Assembly: GCA_039545295.1 (NCBI GenBank)
Contig: BCIK01000008.1
Span: forward strand, 884,487-948,486
Source of the DNA: Udeniomyces pyricola
Taxonomy: Eukaryota; Basidiomycota; Tremellomycetes; Cystofilobasidiales; Mrakiaceae
DNA: 64,000 nt
Reading direction: 5' to 3'
Positions 22,713 through 33,917 of this stretch are shown in pieces. The notes beneath the pieces were generated by a model. The model ran no database searches. It worked only from the letters and a program-made list of their open reading frames with translations, and had not been told where the DNA came from. A program made the translations under genes and the position numbers. The number at the start of each line of letters is the position of its first letter. Positions within the stretch are counted from its first letter, which is position 1.

Positions 22713-25700
22713 ATGCCAGGCCTCGGCTACGACGAACAAGGCTCCCTCGCCACCTACTTTGTCCTCACGTTCCTCTCGCTCGCCCTCTTTCCCTCCACCT
22801 TCTACTCTTTCAAGGGCCTCTTTGCTCGTAAGCCCCTCCTCGCCTTCATCCGTCTTCTCTTCTTCCCCACCACTTGGCTACTCTCGACATCCGGGTCCCA
22901 CGCTTCGCTTCACTCCTTTCATTCAACACCCATCTTCTCTCCGAGCATCACACACAAAACACGTCCCTAATCTGTCTCTCATTCGCTATCGCCTTGGAAC
23001 ACACCCAGGCAAGAAGCAGGTCATCGATTCGACCGGCATCTCTCAAGACAAGAAAGCCCACGCTAGGGAACTCTACTTTGGCAAGCCCAAGCGCAAAGGA
23101 AAGCGATTCACCCTCAAGTCAGTCCTAGTTGAGCCTCATGTCCCAGAGTCCAATCAATCCTACCATCACTCTCTACAAGGGGGAACCATCCGGTCACGTC
23201 ACCTGTCGATGCAATCTCATCTCATCCAACGCCCTCCCTGCCTGGGTCGCCTACAACCTCACTCTCCTTCTCCCTCGCATATACTAACGAATCTTACCGC
23301 GTACTTTCTCATGCTCACTTTCATCGCCATCTCGTCGTCAGATCGGCTCTCTTGCTGCTGGGATGGTTTGGATTCGCCTTCCTCACGTACAAGGTCGTCA
23401 ACACAGAGGCCGTCCAAAACGTCATCTACGACCCATTCTCCATCCTTGGCATCAGCGAGGTCAGTCCTTCTTTGCCTCTAACCTCATCATTGCAGTTCGG
23501 TTTGTCTGCCTAGAGATTCTTCAAAGGGAGAGAAAGCTCAAGTTCGGGTTCACTTGGATTTGGCTGTATGGATTGGATCATCGTAGTCTTTGACAGACAA
23601 GGAGATCAAGCGTGCCTACAAGAAGCTCTCGCTCAAGTTGTACGTTTCCATCCATCTCCGTATCTCTACTGGGCTCTCGTTGCTCCCATTCGACTACACG
23701 AGAATCCAAAGTTGAGTCTGCCGTTCATGCTCTACCTTGCTCTGTTAGCCACCCGGACAAGATCAAGCTCTCTGAAAACCAGACCCGAGAAGACGCCGAC
23801 GCCAAGTTTGTCGAGATCACCAAGGCCTACAAAGCGTTCGTATTCAAAGCTGCTTCGCCTTTCTATAACCTCTGCTCGGAGAAAGCTACAGGCTCGAGTT
23901 GATTGTACCTTCTATTCTCCTGTCGATGTTTCCCTTGCCCTTGTTGCCACCTTTCCTTGGTCACCTGTAGCCTCACGGACGAAGTCACGCGCGAAAACTG
24001 GATGGCATACGGTAACCCCGACGGTCCCCAGCAGCGGGAAGACGTCGTGGCGATTCCCAAGTGGGTCATTGAGGGCAAGAACAGCGGTTGGATCCTGGGT
24101 GTTTACGGGGCTTTGTTTGGTGTTTTGCTTCCCTACCTCGTCGTAAGTGACGAAAAAAAAAGACCCTGGGCTCTCTTTGATAAGTGAACCATCCCTCTGC
24201 CATGCATTAACGACTTGGTCCATCGAACGTTCCCTTCTTATGACAGGGCAAGTGGTGGTTTGGCACTCGACAGTACACTCGAGATGGTGCCCTCAACGCG
24301 ACAGCGGCAACCTACTTCCGTCGGCTCGAAGAAAGTTCTACGCTTCCTGAAATTATCTCCATCCTTGCTGCCTCGTCCGAATTTGGCACGCCTAACAAGA
24401 CAGCAGCTGCCGATCATGACGCCAAGAAGAACAAGAATCCCAAGTCCCAAGCCGAGTTCGCTGCGTTGGAGCAGGCTGTCGTTCAGCGGGGTCGCGAAAT
24501 GGAGGTCGAGGGCGTGTTGGCCGGCGCGTTCGAGACCATTCACGCCAAGCGAAGCGCCGTGTTGATCTGGAGTCATCTCCTCAGGGTACCTTTGACGACG
24601 ACCGCTTTGCGTCAAGGTATGTCGGAGCTGGCGGCGTGTATCACCTCCTGATTTACTTCAGATGCTAACGATTTGCCTTGCTGTCTCCTCTCTTGTTGTC
24701 TTGGATGGGGACAAAAAAAAAGAACGAGCGAGCCTTCTCCTTGCTCTTCCTCCTCTTCTAACATCGATCCTCAACGTCTCACTTGCCCACAATTGGCTCT
24801 CTACCACTCTCCTCATCATGCATCTCCACTCTTACCTCGCCCAAGCCACCTTGCCCTCGCTCCCGAAACTGCTGCAGCTCCCGGGGATGACGTATGAGCG
24901 TGCGCGGGAGGTCGAACGCGAGTTCCCGAGGTTGAAACGCGATGGTTGGGTCAAGGAATGGGAAGGATTGGATCGAGCGAAATGCGGCGAGCTCTTGACG
25001 GGCGTCGTCGGTGGGGTTGGAGAGACGGAAGCCACGAAAGAGATTGTGAAGGCTTGGCCAAAGCTCGAGGTCTTGAGTGCGAGGTTCAAAGGTGAGCTGT
25101 ATCCCTTTCGAAAAGCGAAAAAAAAAAAAGAAAGCTTTTGTCCACCATCACCATGACCCACTTCTGAACCATATCGACTTGCTGACCTCTTTGTTTCTTT
25201 TTTTTCGTCCTTGTTCGTGCTTCTTCTTTAGTCATTGGTGAAACCACAGTCAACCCTTCATCTATCGTTCAATGCGTCTTCCGCGTCCGCCTCGATACCA
25301 TCGCTAGTACCGCTGCTTCCACTTCTTCTGCAACCCCGATCGCTACCGGCTCACCCATCGACACCGTCTCCTCCAGTCCGGAGAAAGACGCCGAGGACGA
25401 CGCGAAGGAGCAAGAGATCGAGAGCGAAGCCGGCAAGAAGCTCCGCAAGGAACTCCAGGCGAAGCGATCACCCGTCATTGCATACACACCGTTTTGGCCA
25501 GAGGTGAGTGTGAACGGGAAGAGAGGGGGGAGGGGTTTGGTTCCCTTTATTGGGTTTTATTGTCGGAAATGTTTGAGATTGAGCTCAACCTGACTTCTTG
25601 GGTTTTTTCTTTCTTTCTTTCTTTACTTATTTCGATTTGGATTCTTTCTTTTCTCTTGCATTCTCTCATTTTTAGGACCTTCCCCTTCGTTACTGGGCTT

Positions 25701-26443
25701 TCATCACCGACATTAAATCCGATCGAATCATCATCCAACCCGTCTTGCTCCCAACGCTCGTTCCCGGTCAAGAAGATACCATCACGTTGCAATTCCAAGC
25801 GCCCGCCGGCGCCGGTTTGTATACGTTCCAAGCGATGTTTGTCTCGTCAGCAGTCCAAGGGACAGAGGTCCAGAAAGGAATGATGGTCAGTCTTCTTTTT
25901 TTTTTTGGGGGGGGGGGGGGTTTGAGTTGTGCCGTGTCGTGTAGACTATAAAAAAAAACAACATCTTGGTTGTTTTGTTTTCTGACACTTTTTTTTTTAA
26001 TAATCATTTCTTTCTCCTTACTCTTCCCCTCTCAATTCTCCCTCTCTTCTTCTTTCCCCATTTCTCTCTCAAACCCCTTTTTCCCTCTATCTCTCTCTCT
26101 CTTTTTCTGCCCCTTTTTTTTCAAATTCCTACAGCTCACGGTCGAAGACCTCCCCGTCCCAGTCGCCGGGACTGCCGACGACGACTCCGACGACGACATC
26201 TCCGATCCCGACGAGGACAGTCTCGCCGGTCAACTCGCCCAGATGAAAGGCGGGAAAGTCAAGCCTCGTCGTCAGGGGGCAACCAAGAAACCGCCGGTCG
26301 TCGGGAAGGAGGATTCCGATGGGAGTAGCAGTGATGAAGAAGATGGGCCGAGGAAGAAGGGAAAGAAGAGTGGAGGGAACAGTAGTGATAGCAGTGACAG
26401 TAGTAGTAGTAGTAGTGAGGATTCCGATTCGGATTCCGATTGA
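22713..26443 (+). CDS. SEC63: ER translocon component Sec63
   Basis: J-domain subunit of the Sec62/Sec63 post-translational protein-translocation complex of the ER. It recruits the lumenal Hsp70 (BiP/Kar2). Eleven exons: 22713-22827, 23009-23117, 23342-23459, 23587-23639, 23749-23835, 23971-24142, 24247-24616, 24723-25091, 25232-25503, 25676-25885 and 26135-26443 (727 residues). Membrane segments are at about 14-32, 76-94 and 200-218. The J domain at about 103-175 has YDPFSILGISE, KEIKRAYKKLSLKFHPDK with the HPD motif, and AYKALTDEVTRENW. The Brl/Sec63 domain spans about 225-640. The tail is a run of Ser-Asp-Glu (SSSSSEDSDSDSD), matching known CK2-type phosphorylation tails. One acceptor (24721-24722) follows a poly-A tract rather than pyrimidines; it is required for frame and for QERASLLLALPPLL. 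Confidence 0.93.
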
Positions 26444-26972
26444 TGCATGCGGACCGGGGGTGGATAGGAGGAAGTGGCTGGAGAGAAGCAGGAATATGAG
26501 TGCCAAAGGGGCAAGATGTCGAACCATGAAGTTTTTTTCTTCCTTTCTTTTCTTTTTCTTCTCCTTCCTCTTCCTTCCTATTCCGTCTACGAGTGGGATA
26601 TCTAGCTGATTCTTGATCACTTAGAGAGAAACGAAAGAAGTAGGCAGAGCCGGTACTGAAGTTGATCCAGTCGCCCGCAGATTGAACGGTGTCTCTGGTT
26701 CTGTCTCTGTCTCTGGCGGTCACACCAATCTTGGTTCATTTGTAAATCGTGGCATCCGATCATGATCTGTAAGTCTAGCCAGAGGAGAGCCCGTTGTAAC
26801 ACAAAAAGCAGCAGCTACTGTGTAGAGATGGCACAGGACGATTCTGCACAAAACCAAGAGGCGAGACGTAGATGTGATGCTGGTCAATATAGGTCATTAT
26901 ATAACGAGAAAGAGGCTCTTGTTCTTGCAAGTTGAGATGAGGGGGCTTCTTGAAGTAGTGTTGCTATGAGTC

Positions 26973-27097
26973 ACAGAGCTTGTCTCAGCAGCTGGGGCCT
27001 TGCCTGGTGCAGTCGTAAGACTGGCGTAGGTGAGAACACTGGCAGCATTCTTGAAACTGCACTAGGCAAGGCCCCAGTTACTGAGACAAGCTTTGTG
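26973..27097. repeat. imperfect inverted repeat (fold-back element)
   Basis: Two arms of about 42 bp, 26973-27014 and 27056-27097, are near-perfect reverse complements (core ctggggccttgcct) around a loop of about 41 bp. Comparing the arms shows five differences and all five are transitions. Transcribed RNA would make a long hairpin. No flanking target-site duplication or open reading frame is evident. Confidence 0.8.
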
Positions 27098-27400
27098 CCT
27101 CGACACTCAACATGCTGAAGTTTCGCGACTCCAGAACCTCATACGGCGTCGATGAAAGACGTCATGGTACCAAGTTCTGATGACCTAAGCAGTGATCCAT
27201 AGGTAAGAACAATGTCCCGCATGCAACAGAACAGTAGCACAGGAGAAACAGACGATCGAGGGAAACACACGGACATGTCGATGAACAATCTGCAAGAAAA
27301 CACACTTCCCGGAAGATGCAACCGTATCAAGACTTGCCGACGCTAGGTCCGGCGACGCCAGCAAGACCCGAACCATGTTTCTTGATTGATTCACAAGTTC

Positions 27401-27677
27401 ATGACACGTTGGATCAGCGTGAGTGTTCAAAAGCACCAAATAAGACGGTGGACGTTGGAAACAATCTGTCCGTGTCACCTATTGCAACTGCTTCCTGATG
27501 CTCTTTAAATCTGCTGAAATTGCTTTCTTGGTCTCTTGGGGGTCCGTTTAAAGAAATTTTCAGAAGGAAATTGGAATGGCCGAGATGATTGAGGTGAACA
27601 AGCTCACAGAGATGACGTCCATTTCTCGAGCAACTTCAGCCCTTCGTGCCATCAAAGGAGTTCAGTCCAACGAGTGA
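27401..27677 (+). CDS. possible spliced small ORF (43 codons)
   Basis: Two pieces, 27401-27418 and 27564-27677, join in frame across an intron with a strong donor (gtgagtg at 27419) and acceptor (ttttcag ending at 27563). The product is 43 residues: MTRWIS, then KEIGMAEMIEVNKLTEM and SISRATSALRAIKGVQSNE. The composition is that of an amphipathic helical peptide and not low-complexity sequence. I do not recognise a family. It may instead be the 3' end of a longer transcript or chance. Confidence 0.25.
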
Positions 27678-28387
27678 ACCCCCACCAAATCCACTCGTAC
27701 ATTCGCAAAATTCGCTCGTGAGCGTCGACAGTCCTTCCCTTCACTTCAGGGGAGGGGGGAGGGGGGGGAGGGGGAAGGAAGAGATAAAAGGTCGTGAAGT
27801 CAAATGACAAAGCTAGAAACAAAATCCCCCAAAAGAAAAAAAAAAAGCTTTCGATAAGATCCGACAAGATCCGTTTTCCTCCCTCCTCCTCCTCCTCCTT
27901 CGGGATCGTAAAATGCCCAAGCTCCGAGTCCATCAGGCTGCCGCGAAACCCAGCAACATCAAAGCATTTGCACATGCATGGATGGGTGAGTAAGTGATCA
28001 TGCAAGTAGGACGCGTGCCCAGTCAGTCTTATCAATGACAACGTAGATCGACCATCTTCTTCGAGATCAGATCAGGTGCAATGCTGGGAATGACGACCAT
28101 GAACTGACCGACAGACAGAACGACTGTCTATCTGTCCATTCCAACCAAATCAACCTGCGAACTGAAGAAAAAAGAAGGAAGAAAAAAAAAAAAAAAAAAA
28201 TCGACATTTTCCATCTCCCCTCCCTGTCCATCCACTCGTCCCTTGCATTCTCCATCCTCTCCTCAACCTTCTTCCCTCAACAAAAAAAAAAAAAAGCTCG
28301 AAGAACCCCCTGCCCCAAGAAAACAGAGTGACCCAAGAACCCTTGTCTCCTTCTTCTCCTTCTTCTTCTTCTCTCCACCCCCTTCTT

Positions 28388-30324
28388 CTACCAATACCAA
28401 CTTCCATTCTTCATCCAGGGCATACCAGCCTTGTTGCCCTGGAGTTTGACACGGGGAATAGGTCCTTGCTTGCGCACGCCGTTGAGTTGCCTGATGTGCG
28501 ACGTGTGTTCCTATTGGGTTTTCGTCCAAAAAAAGACAGAAAAAAGAAAGAAAAAAAACACCCCGAGCGAAGAAGAGGAGGAGAAGAAGAGGGAGGCAAG
28601 GTTAGAGGGTTCACTTAAACAATGATAAGAAGTGGAAAAGAATTTTCGGAAGAGAGGGGGGGAGAGAGAGGAAAGAAGAGGGAACGGACCTTCTCCATCC
28701 ATGTCGGGCCATGAGCGAGCATGAGGTTGAATCTGACTTCAGGATGGATACCCTATCAAAGAGTTCCCAATGACCCACAAACAACAACAAAAAGCAAAAG
28801 AAAAAAAAAGGAGAGAGAAAGCGGGGTGTTTTTTTTTTTTTTTTTTTTTTTTTGTTAAGAGAAGGGAGAATTAGATATCTGATTTCGGATTGATAGACCG
28901 AGTGGAGTAGAAACCAGCTGTACGTGTCCCTCTTGTGTGAAAGAAAGAAAGAACGAAAGGAAAGATCACTCACCCTTCCTGCCCTGCCTCTACCCATGAC
29001 GACGATAAACTTCTGGTTCAGCCCTTTATTGATCCAACACTGCTTGACGATCAACTTGGAGGCATCCATCCCTTTTGCTATCGCCTGCTCTTTGCCATCG
29101 AGCAACGTCTCGTACAAGATCCCTCGGGCGTGCTCCTTGTCGTGGAACTTCATTTGGAGGATGGCAAAGTCGAGGGGTTTCCCTCGGATCGGGTCGAGGA
29201 TCTGACGCATCTTTCGGACAGACGAACGGAAGGTGCCAGAGTCGATGAAATGCTGGATGTTGGCGAGGAAGAGAGGGTAAGAAGAAACAGAGTCAACATA
29301 TCAGTCGGGACGAGCAAATAAACGACAGAGATGGAAACCACCGAAAGATCGTCGGTCGTCTCTTTCCAAACATCATATTGCATCCTTCTCCTCCTTCTCC
29401 TCCTTCTTTCAATGAAACCCAGTGCCTATCCACCCAAACCCCCCTTCCACCCAAGCCCCGTTCTGGGCAGATCGGAAGCATAGAAAAGATCGAGTTTGGA
29501 CTGACCGCGACAGCCTTCTGTTCTCCTTCAGCCTTTGGTTTCCTCCTCTCGAGCCAAGCCATATACCTCTCCTCGTTCGTGATAGCTTCCCTCGTCGCAT
29601 TCTCCTGTCGTCTCCTTTCCTCTTGAACTTCACGCGTCTCCGACTTGAGCCGATCGGCTTCGCGGGAAGCAAGCTCGGGGTCGATGGAATCGGACGAGGT
29701 GAGGTCGTCGAGGACGGAAGTCGTCGCGTACGTCGAGGGCGTCGCCGAGAAGGGTCGACGAGAAAGAACCGAGGTCAAGGTCCTACATCCGAGGGCAATC
29801 GAGCCCGGCAAGAAAGGAGGATATAACAAGGCATAGTATTAGAAATAAATGTTCTTCTTCTCTGGTATACAGTTGGCCTAGCTTGTCCTCTGGTACCTTG
29901 CCCGTGTAAGCCGCGGGTGAGCCGAACAAGGCGAGCGAGACGAATCAGAGAGTCAAAGGAGGGGCGACAGGGAAAGGGAGGGTGATCAGATCTGGATGTC
30001 TTGGCCAGTCTCCCTGTCGCTTCTCGTATGGTTTCGATGAGGTAGGATCGGCGTGAGAGAATTGTAATAAGAGGAACCCCAAAGGCTCACCTCGACTGGG
30101 AACTCGTCGTTGGACGCGGCGTCAACGAAGCAGCAGCGCAGGTTGTCGTCGGTCGGAACAGGCAGCGCGCTAAATGGCCGGGTGAGAGAGGAAGGGATCA
30201 TATACGATACAATAGAGAGATGAATCAACGTAGTGTGAGCGAGAGGAAATGGTCAAGACCAGAAGGCGTGAGTGATGGACTGACAGAGAGTGGAGGCGAT
30301 TGGGGTCGAGCAGGATGGAGGCAT
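28388..30324 (-). CDS. MRPL22: mitochondrial large-subunit ribosomal protein uL22m
   Basis: Structural protein of the mitochondrial large ribosomal subunit, located around the exit tunnel. Six exons: 30324-30285, 30169-30091, 29782-29506, 29252-28974, 28752-28690 and 28510-28388 (286 residues). Residues 1-55 are rich in Arg, Ser, Thr and Ala (MPPSCSTPIASTLSRCLFRP...LTSVLSRRPFSA), a typical mitochondrial presequence encoded across two small exons. A Glu/Arg-rich linker follows. The uL22 domain (about 133-245) has VRKMRQILDPIRGKPL, AILQMKFHDKEHARG and FIVVMGRGRAGR-GIHPEVRF. The start was chosen because there is no in-frame ATG in the third exon, and the two upstream exons join it with exact phase and a plausible presequence. 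The terminal exon encodes a basic tail (MPWMKNGSWYW). Confidence 0.88.
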
Positions 30325-30661
30325 GGTGGATGAGGGGAGGAAACGAAGGATGATGGTCGTTGCCGGAATACGACACTTGCGACGACTCCACTCTTTGACA
30401 GTTGCGATCGGCTTCACTTTCAATAATCATCCATTCACCAGAAAGCCACGTAGATTCATCACCCATTCATAAGGTTTATACAGATCATAGATCATTCTTT
30501 TGGTAGCTCAACATTGACAATCACAATGACTATAAAGAAGAAGAAAAAAACCCATTCGCATCTGTCTCATCTTCCAAACTCTCTTTGGAATTCCTCTTTT
30601 CCTGTTTCTTTCTAACAAGAGACCTAACCATCTTTTGATCTCAACGTACACCTCGAGATTC
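30325..30661. promoter_or_regulatory. spacer between MRPL22 start and OST1 end
   Basis: 337 bp between tandem minus-strand genes, holding the OST1 3' end and the MRPL22 promoter. No specific motif assigned. Confidence 0.4.
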
Positions 30662-33391
30662 TCACTCGACCTTCTTCTGCTGGTGCAGCGACCGTCGCTG
30701 ATGGACACCCGACGTGATGGCGCCGCGCGGAGCGCCGACGACGGCGTATTGCAACGTGACGTACGCGCCAAAGAGGGCGAGAACGACCGAGACGACCGTC
30801 AGGGGTTTTCGCAGATGAGCCGACGGCGTCAAAGTGTACGTGATCTATGCATGGAATGAACGGATGGCGCGGAGTGGCGATCAAAAGGGATGAAAGAATA
30901 GATTAGAAGAGAGGGAGGAGGAAAAAAAAAGTAAATGTTCAGCAAAGAGTCACACTCGGATCTCAAACGACCTCAACCAGGATGCACTCAATTAAAGAAG
31001 AAGAAAAAAGCAGGAGCAAAAGCGACTTACGTAAACGAGTTCCTCTCCGCACTTCTCACTGCATCGCGTCTTGAGCAACCTGACGGCCGGTCGACCGACA
31101 GAATCGAGATAGGTCGTATGGACAAAGTGTGTCGTCGAATCGACGGGGAAAGGCGTCGCGACTTGGACGTTCCTGACGAACAGAACAAAAACAACAACAA
31201 AAACGGAGCAAAGGAAGTAAAAGGGTTGGTTTGTTTTTATCAGTCAAGTCGATCCATGCCCCATTTGGAGAATCCCAGGATTTTCGTCCCTTGTTTTCTT
31301 CCTTCTTCTTGGTCTTGTTCTCGTGCTTGGTCGACTCACTTAGCGCCTTCGGGCAAGATGGCCAAGAACTCGACTTGATCGACCGCGACATCCGTCAACC
31401 CCGTCAAGAACGGTACGCCCAACACATAAACCCCTTCTCCCTCAGCAGCGGAGTCGACTTTCAAATTCTCTCCCAACTCCGAGTCCCATCCGACAGTGAA
31501 GGTGTAGTTCCAACCTCCGAGGATCGGATACCTCGGTCGAAGCTCCAACAAGCTCTCCTCACGCGTCGGTCGAGCCCCAACCCGTTTGGTAGGACTCGAT
31601 GAAGACGAAGGGGGCGTCGAACGGAAGTGGGAAGTCGAAACGTTGCCGATGACGTCGTAGTAGTAAGGGTTCGTCACCCGAGGAGGGAGATGGAGGGTGA
31701 AGTCGGCGAGGACTTGAGGGGCCGGTTGACGAAAGTGCTTCGTCTTTTGGTGGTCGATTCGGGAGAAGTGACCTTTGAGTCTGGAGTTGGACACAAGAGA
31801 ACGCTCAGTTAAGTTGAAGCGGGGTATACAACAGCAAGGATCGTCCATGACTGTTTCGTGCAGACCTCGCTTAGAAATTAGGGAAACTCACGATGGGCCC
31901 GAGTTGAAAAGCACGATCTCATCTTGAGTGTTCAGGTTGTTGCCCCAATGACTAACCTATTGCGTACGTTATCGGCAAGATGACAAGAATCATCGTTTTG
32001 CTCGTTAGACTCATTTACGAACGTCGCATGGTACAAGAGATGGGTGAAGACGTCTCTTCTCCCCTTCCTCCTCTTCCCAAAACGAGAAAAGAGGACAAGA
32101 TAAAAGCATCGCCTCGGACGGTTCTCCAAACAAAAAGAATTTCAACGTACCTCGACGCTTCGCTTCAGAGTTTTGATACTGATGACCGGGTCATCGTGTC
32201 TGTAGTGGACATGGAAATCCTCGCCGAGACGAGCACTTCCAGGGACGTTGTAGTAAGGCCCGAGGGTGAGGGTCGACCCGCTCTTGGTCAACGTCGAGTC
32301 GCGAGTGAAGTCGGTAGGAGCATCGGAATGGGAGAGCACATCCGGGGTGGGAGTCCTATTTGAATCGACCAAAAAAAAGAAGAAACACAAATTTCGGTAT
32401 GTGGTCAGAATGGGCAAGTGATGGACTCGTCAAGACTCAAAAGGACACAAACGACGCGACGGACCTGATCTTGATCCTCTCCACCTCAGTGTCGTACATT
32501 GTCTTGACGCCGACATCACCCGTCCAAAGCAAGTACACCGGATCCATCTGCTTAACACTCGATGGCTTGGCTACCGATGAATGAGTTAGGACGACCGAGG
32601 CTGTCAGGGTTATCGACTCGGATTGAGCTAGAGTCCGAGGGAGGGTGACGAGATAGGTCTGCGATGAGCTGGATATCGGACAGTCAGGGGTGCACAGAGG
32701 AACGAACAAAGCCGTGCAAAGAAGAAGAAGTGTGAGCTAAGTGAACCACAAGGGTATCATGTTCTTTTCAGTGTGGGCCTGAGTCAAAGGTGGGGGAGGT
32801 TGGGGTCGACATGACGAATCGAGTTGAAGAAACGACCTGAACGAAGGAGGATGACACAAGAGAAAGAAGACCCCATCTCCCTTTCCTGACACGCAGGCTC
32901 GCCTGACCACGGGAATGAACCCGTCGAGCTAGCACACTCGAGAGCTGTACTCTGAGGGACGAGATGTATGATCTATCACTGGGAGGGCCACAGAGGGCGA
33001 ATGTAACCGAGACCGAGAAAACGAGAAGGATCAAAGAGCAGAGGAGGGCTGACCTCTGGTCATCCCAAGGACCTTTGAGCCAACTCAACGATTGCGGGCC
33101 CGCAGCAGAGGCCGCGCCCTTTGCCTTCTTCTCCTTGACGTCAAGGCTTGCGAGACGAGCGACCTCATGCGGTCCGAGGCTGATGGCGTATGTATCGAGC
33201 GAATCAGAGGCGGCTCGAGCAGTGTAGGTGGTGGTGATGAGGGAGGTTGCGCCGGCGAGATCGATGGTTCGCACGATGGCGGTGTTGGTGAAATCTTGGG
33301 AGCTCGGTGGAGAGCTGGCTGTGGCTAGCGACGAGTTTGATACGAGCAGGAGTAACAGCGGCGACAGGGACAGCAATGAAGGAAACTTCAT
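30662..33391 (-). CDS. OST1: oligosaccharyltransferase subunit OST1 (ribophorin I)
   Basis: Subunit of the ER oligosaccharyltransferase that transfers the dolichol-linked glycan to Asn in N-glycosylation. Seven exons: 33391-33054, 32668-32465, 32355-32151, 31956-31892, 31780-31340, 31172-31031 and 30844-30662 (525 residues). A signal peptide (MKFPSLLSLSPLLLLLVSNSSLA) starts the protein. The ribophorin I domain has QDFTNTAIVRTIDLAGA, then GPYYNVPG, SHWGNNLNTQDEIVLFNSGP, KGHFSRIDHQ and PPRVTNPYYYDVIGNVSTSHFR. Near the end comes a membrane segment at about 478-500 (LTVVSVVLALFGAYVTLQY) and a short basic tail. The first donor was set at 33053 (gtcagc), not the nearer GT, because only this keeps phase with the acceptor at 32669-32670 and yields SSSQTYLVTLP. 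Confidence 0.92.
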
Positions 33392-33917
33392 GACTGCGAC
33401 ACGGATGAGGGACGGGATGGGGCAAGGGAGAAGGGGGGAAAGGACGAGGGCGAGATGTCAAGATGTCGGTGGTCGACGGAAACGTCAAGAGAGGGAATGC
33501 GATTTGCATTCATCATCCAAGTCGTTGTTCTATCTTCATTATATTTTATTCTCCTCAAACTTGCTCAAACACAATCATTCCTCGACTCTCTAGTTTCAAG
33601 TCATCTCGTGACCCAACTCTCATTCATCGCTTCCAACCCGAGCTCATCTTCATCAAACCAACAATGCACAACACAACACTACAACTAAGCTAATCAAGTC
33701 ACAACGTGGGAAAGAAAGAAACAAAAAAAAAAGAAAAAGGGGAAAAGGAATAAAGAAACATAACCCATCGACCGATGTCTCTCTTTTCAAGACGTCTCGC
33801 CACCTACCTGCTAGTGGCCTTGACTACTACTGCTACTACTACCACTACTACGACCCCTTACTACGACTCGTGCCAGCTCTAGACCCAACGTTTGAAAACG
33901 TACCCCAGACGGACGCT
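33392..33917. other. spacer between OST1 and NDUFA8
   Basis: 526 bp between tandem minus-strand genes. It contains a trinucleotide (cta)n stretch near 33822-33855 and an A-rich stretch near 33710-33755. No gene recognised; it should contain the OST1 promoter. Confidence 0.5.

Larger units (their letters stand above)
26444..28387. other. long intergenic region with fold-back repeat
   Basis: Almost 2 kb between the convergent 3' ends of Sec63 and uL22m. Its main features are the fold-back repeat at 26973-27097 and a possible spliced small ORF at 27401-27677, both listed separately. The rest includes G-rich (27751-27780), A-rich (28169-28200) and pyrimidine-rich tracts. Confidence 0.6.

Noticed and set aside
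22552..23481. 309-codon plus-strand ORF overlapping the start of Sec63
   Set aside because: It is out of frame with the Sec63 exons, rich in Ser/Pro/His, and read through two clear introns.
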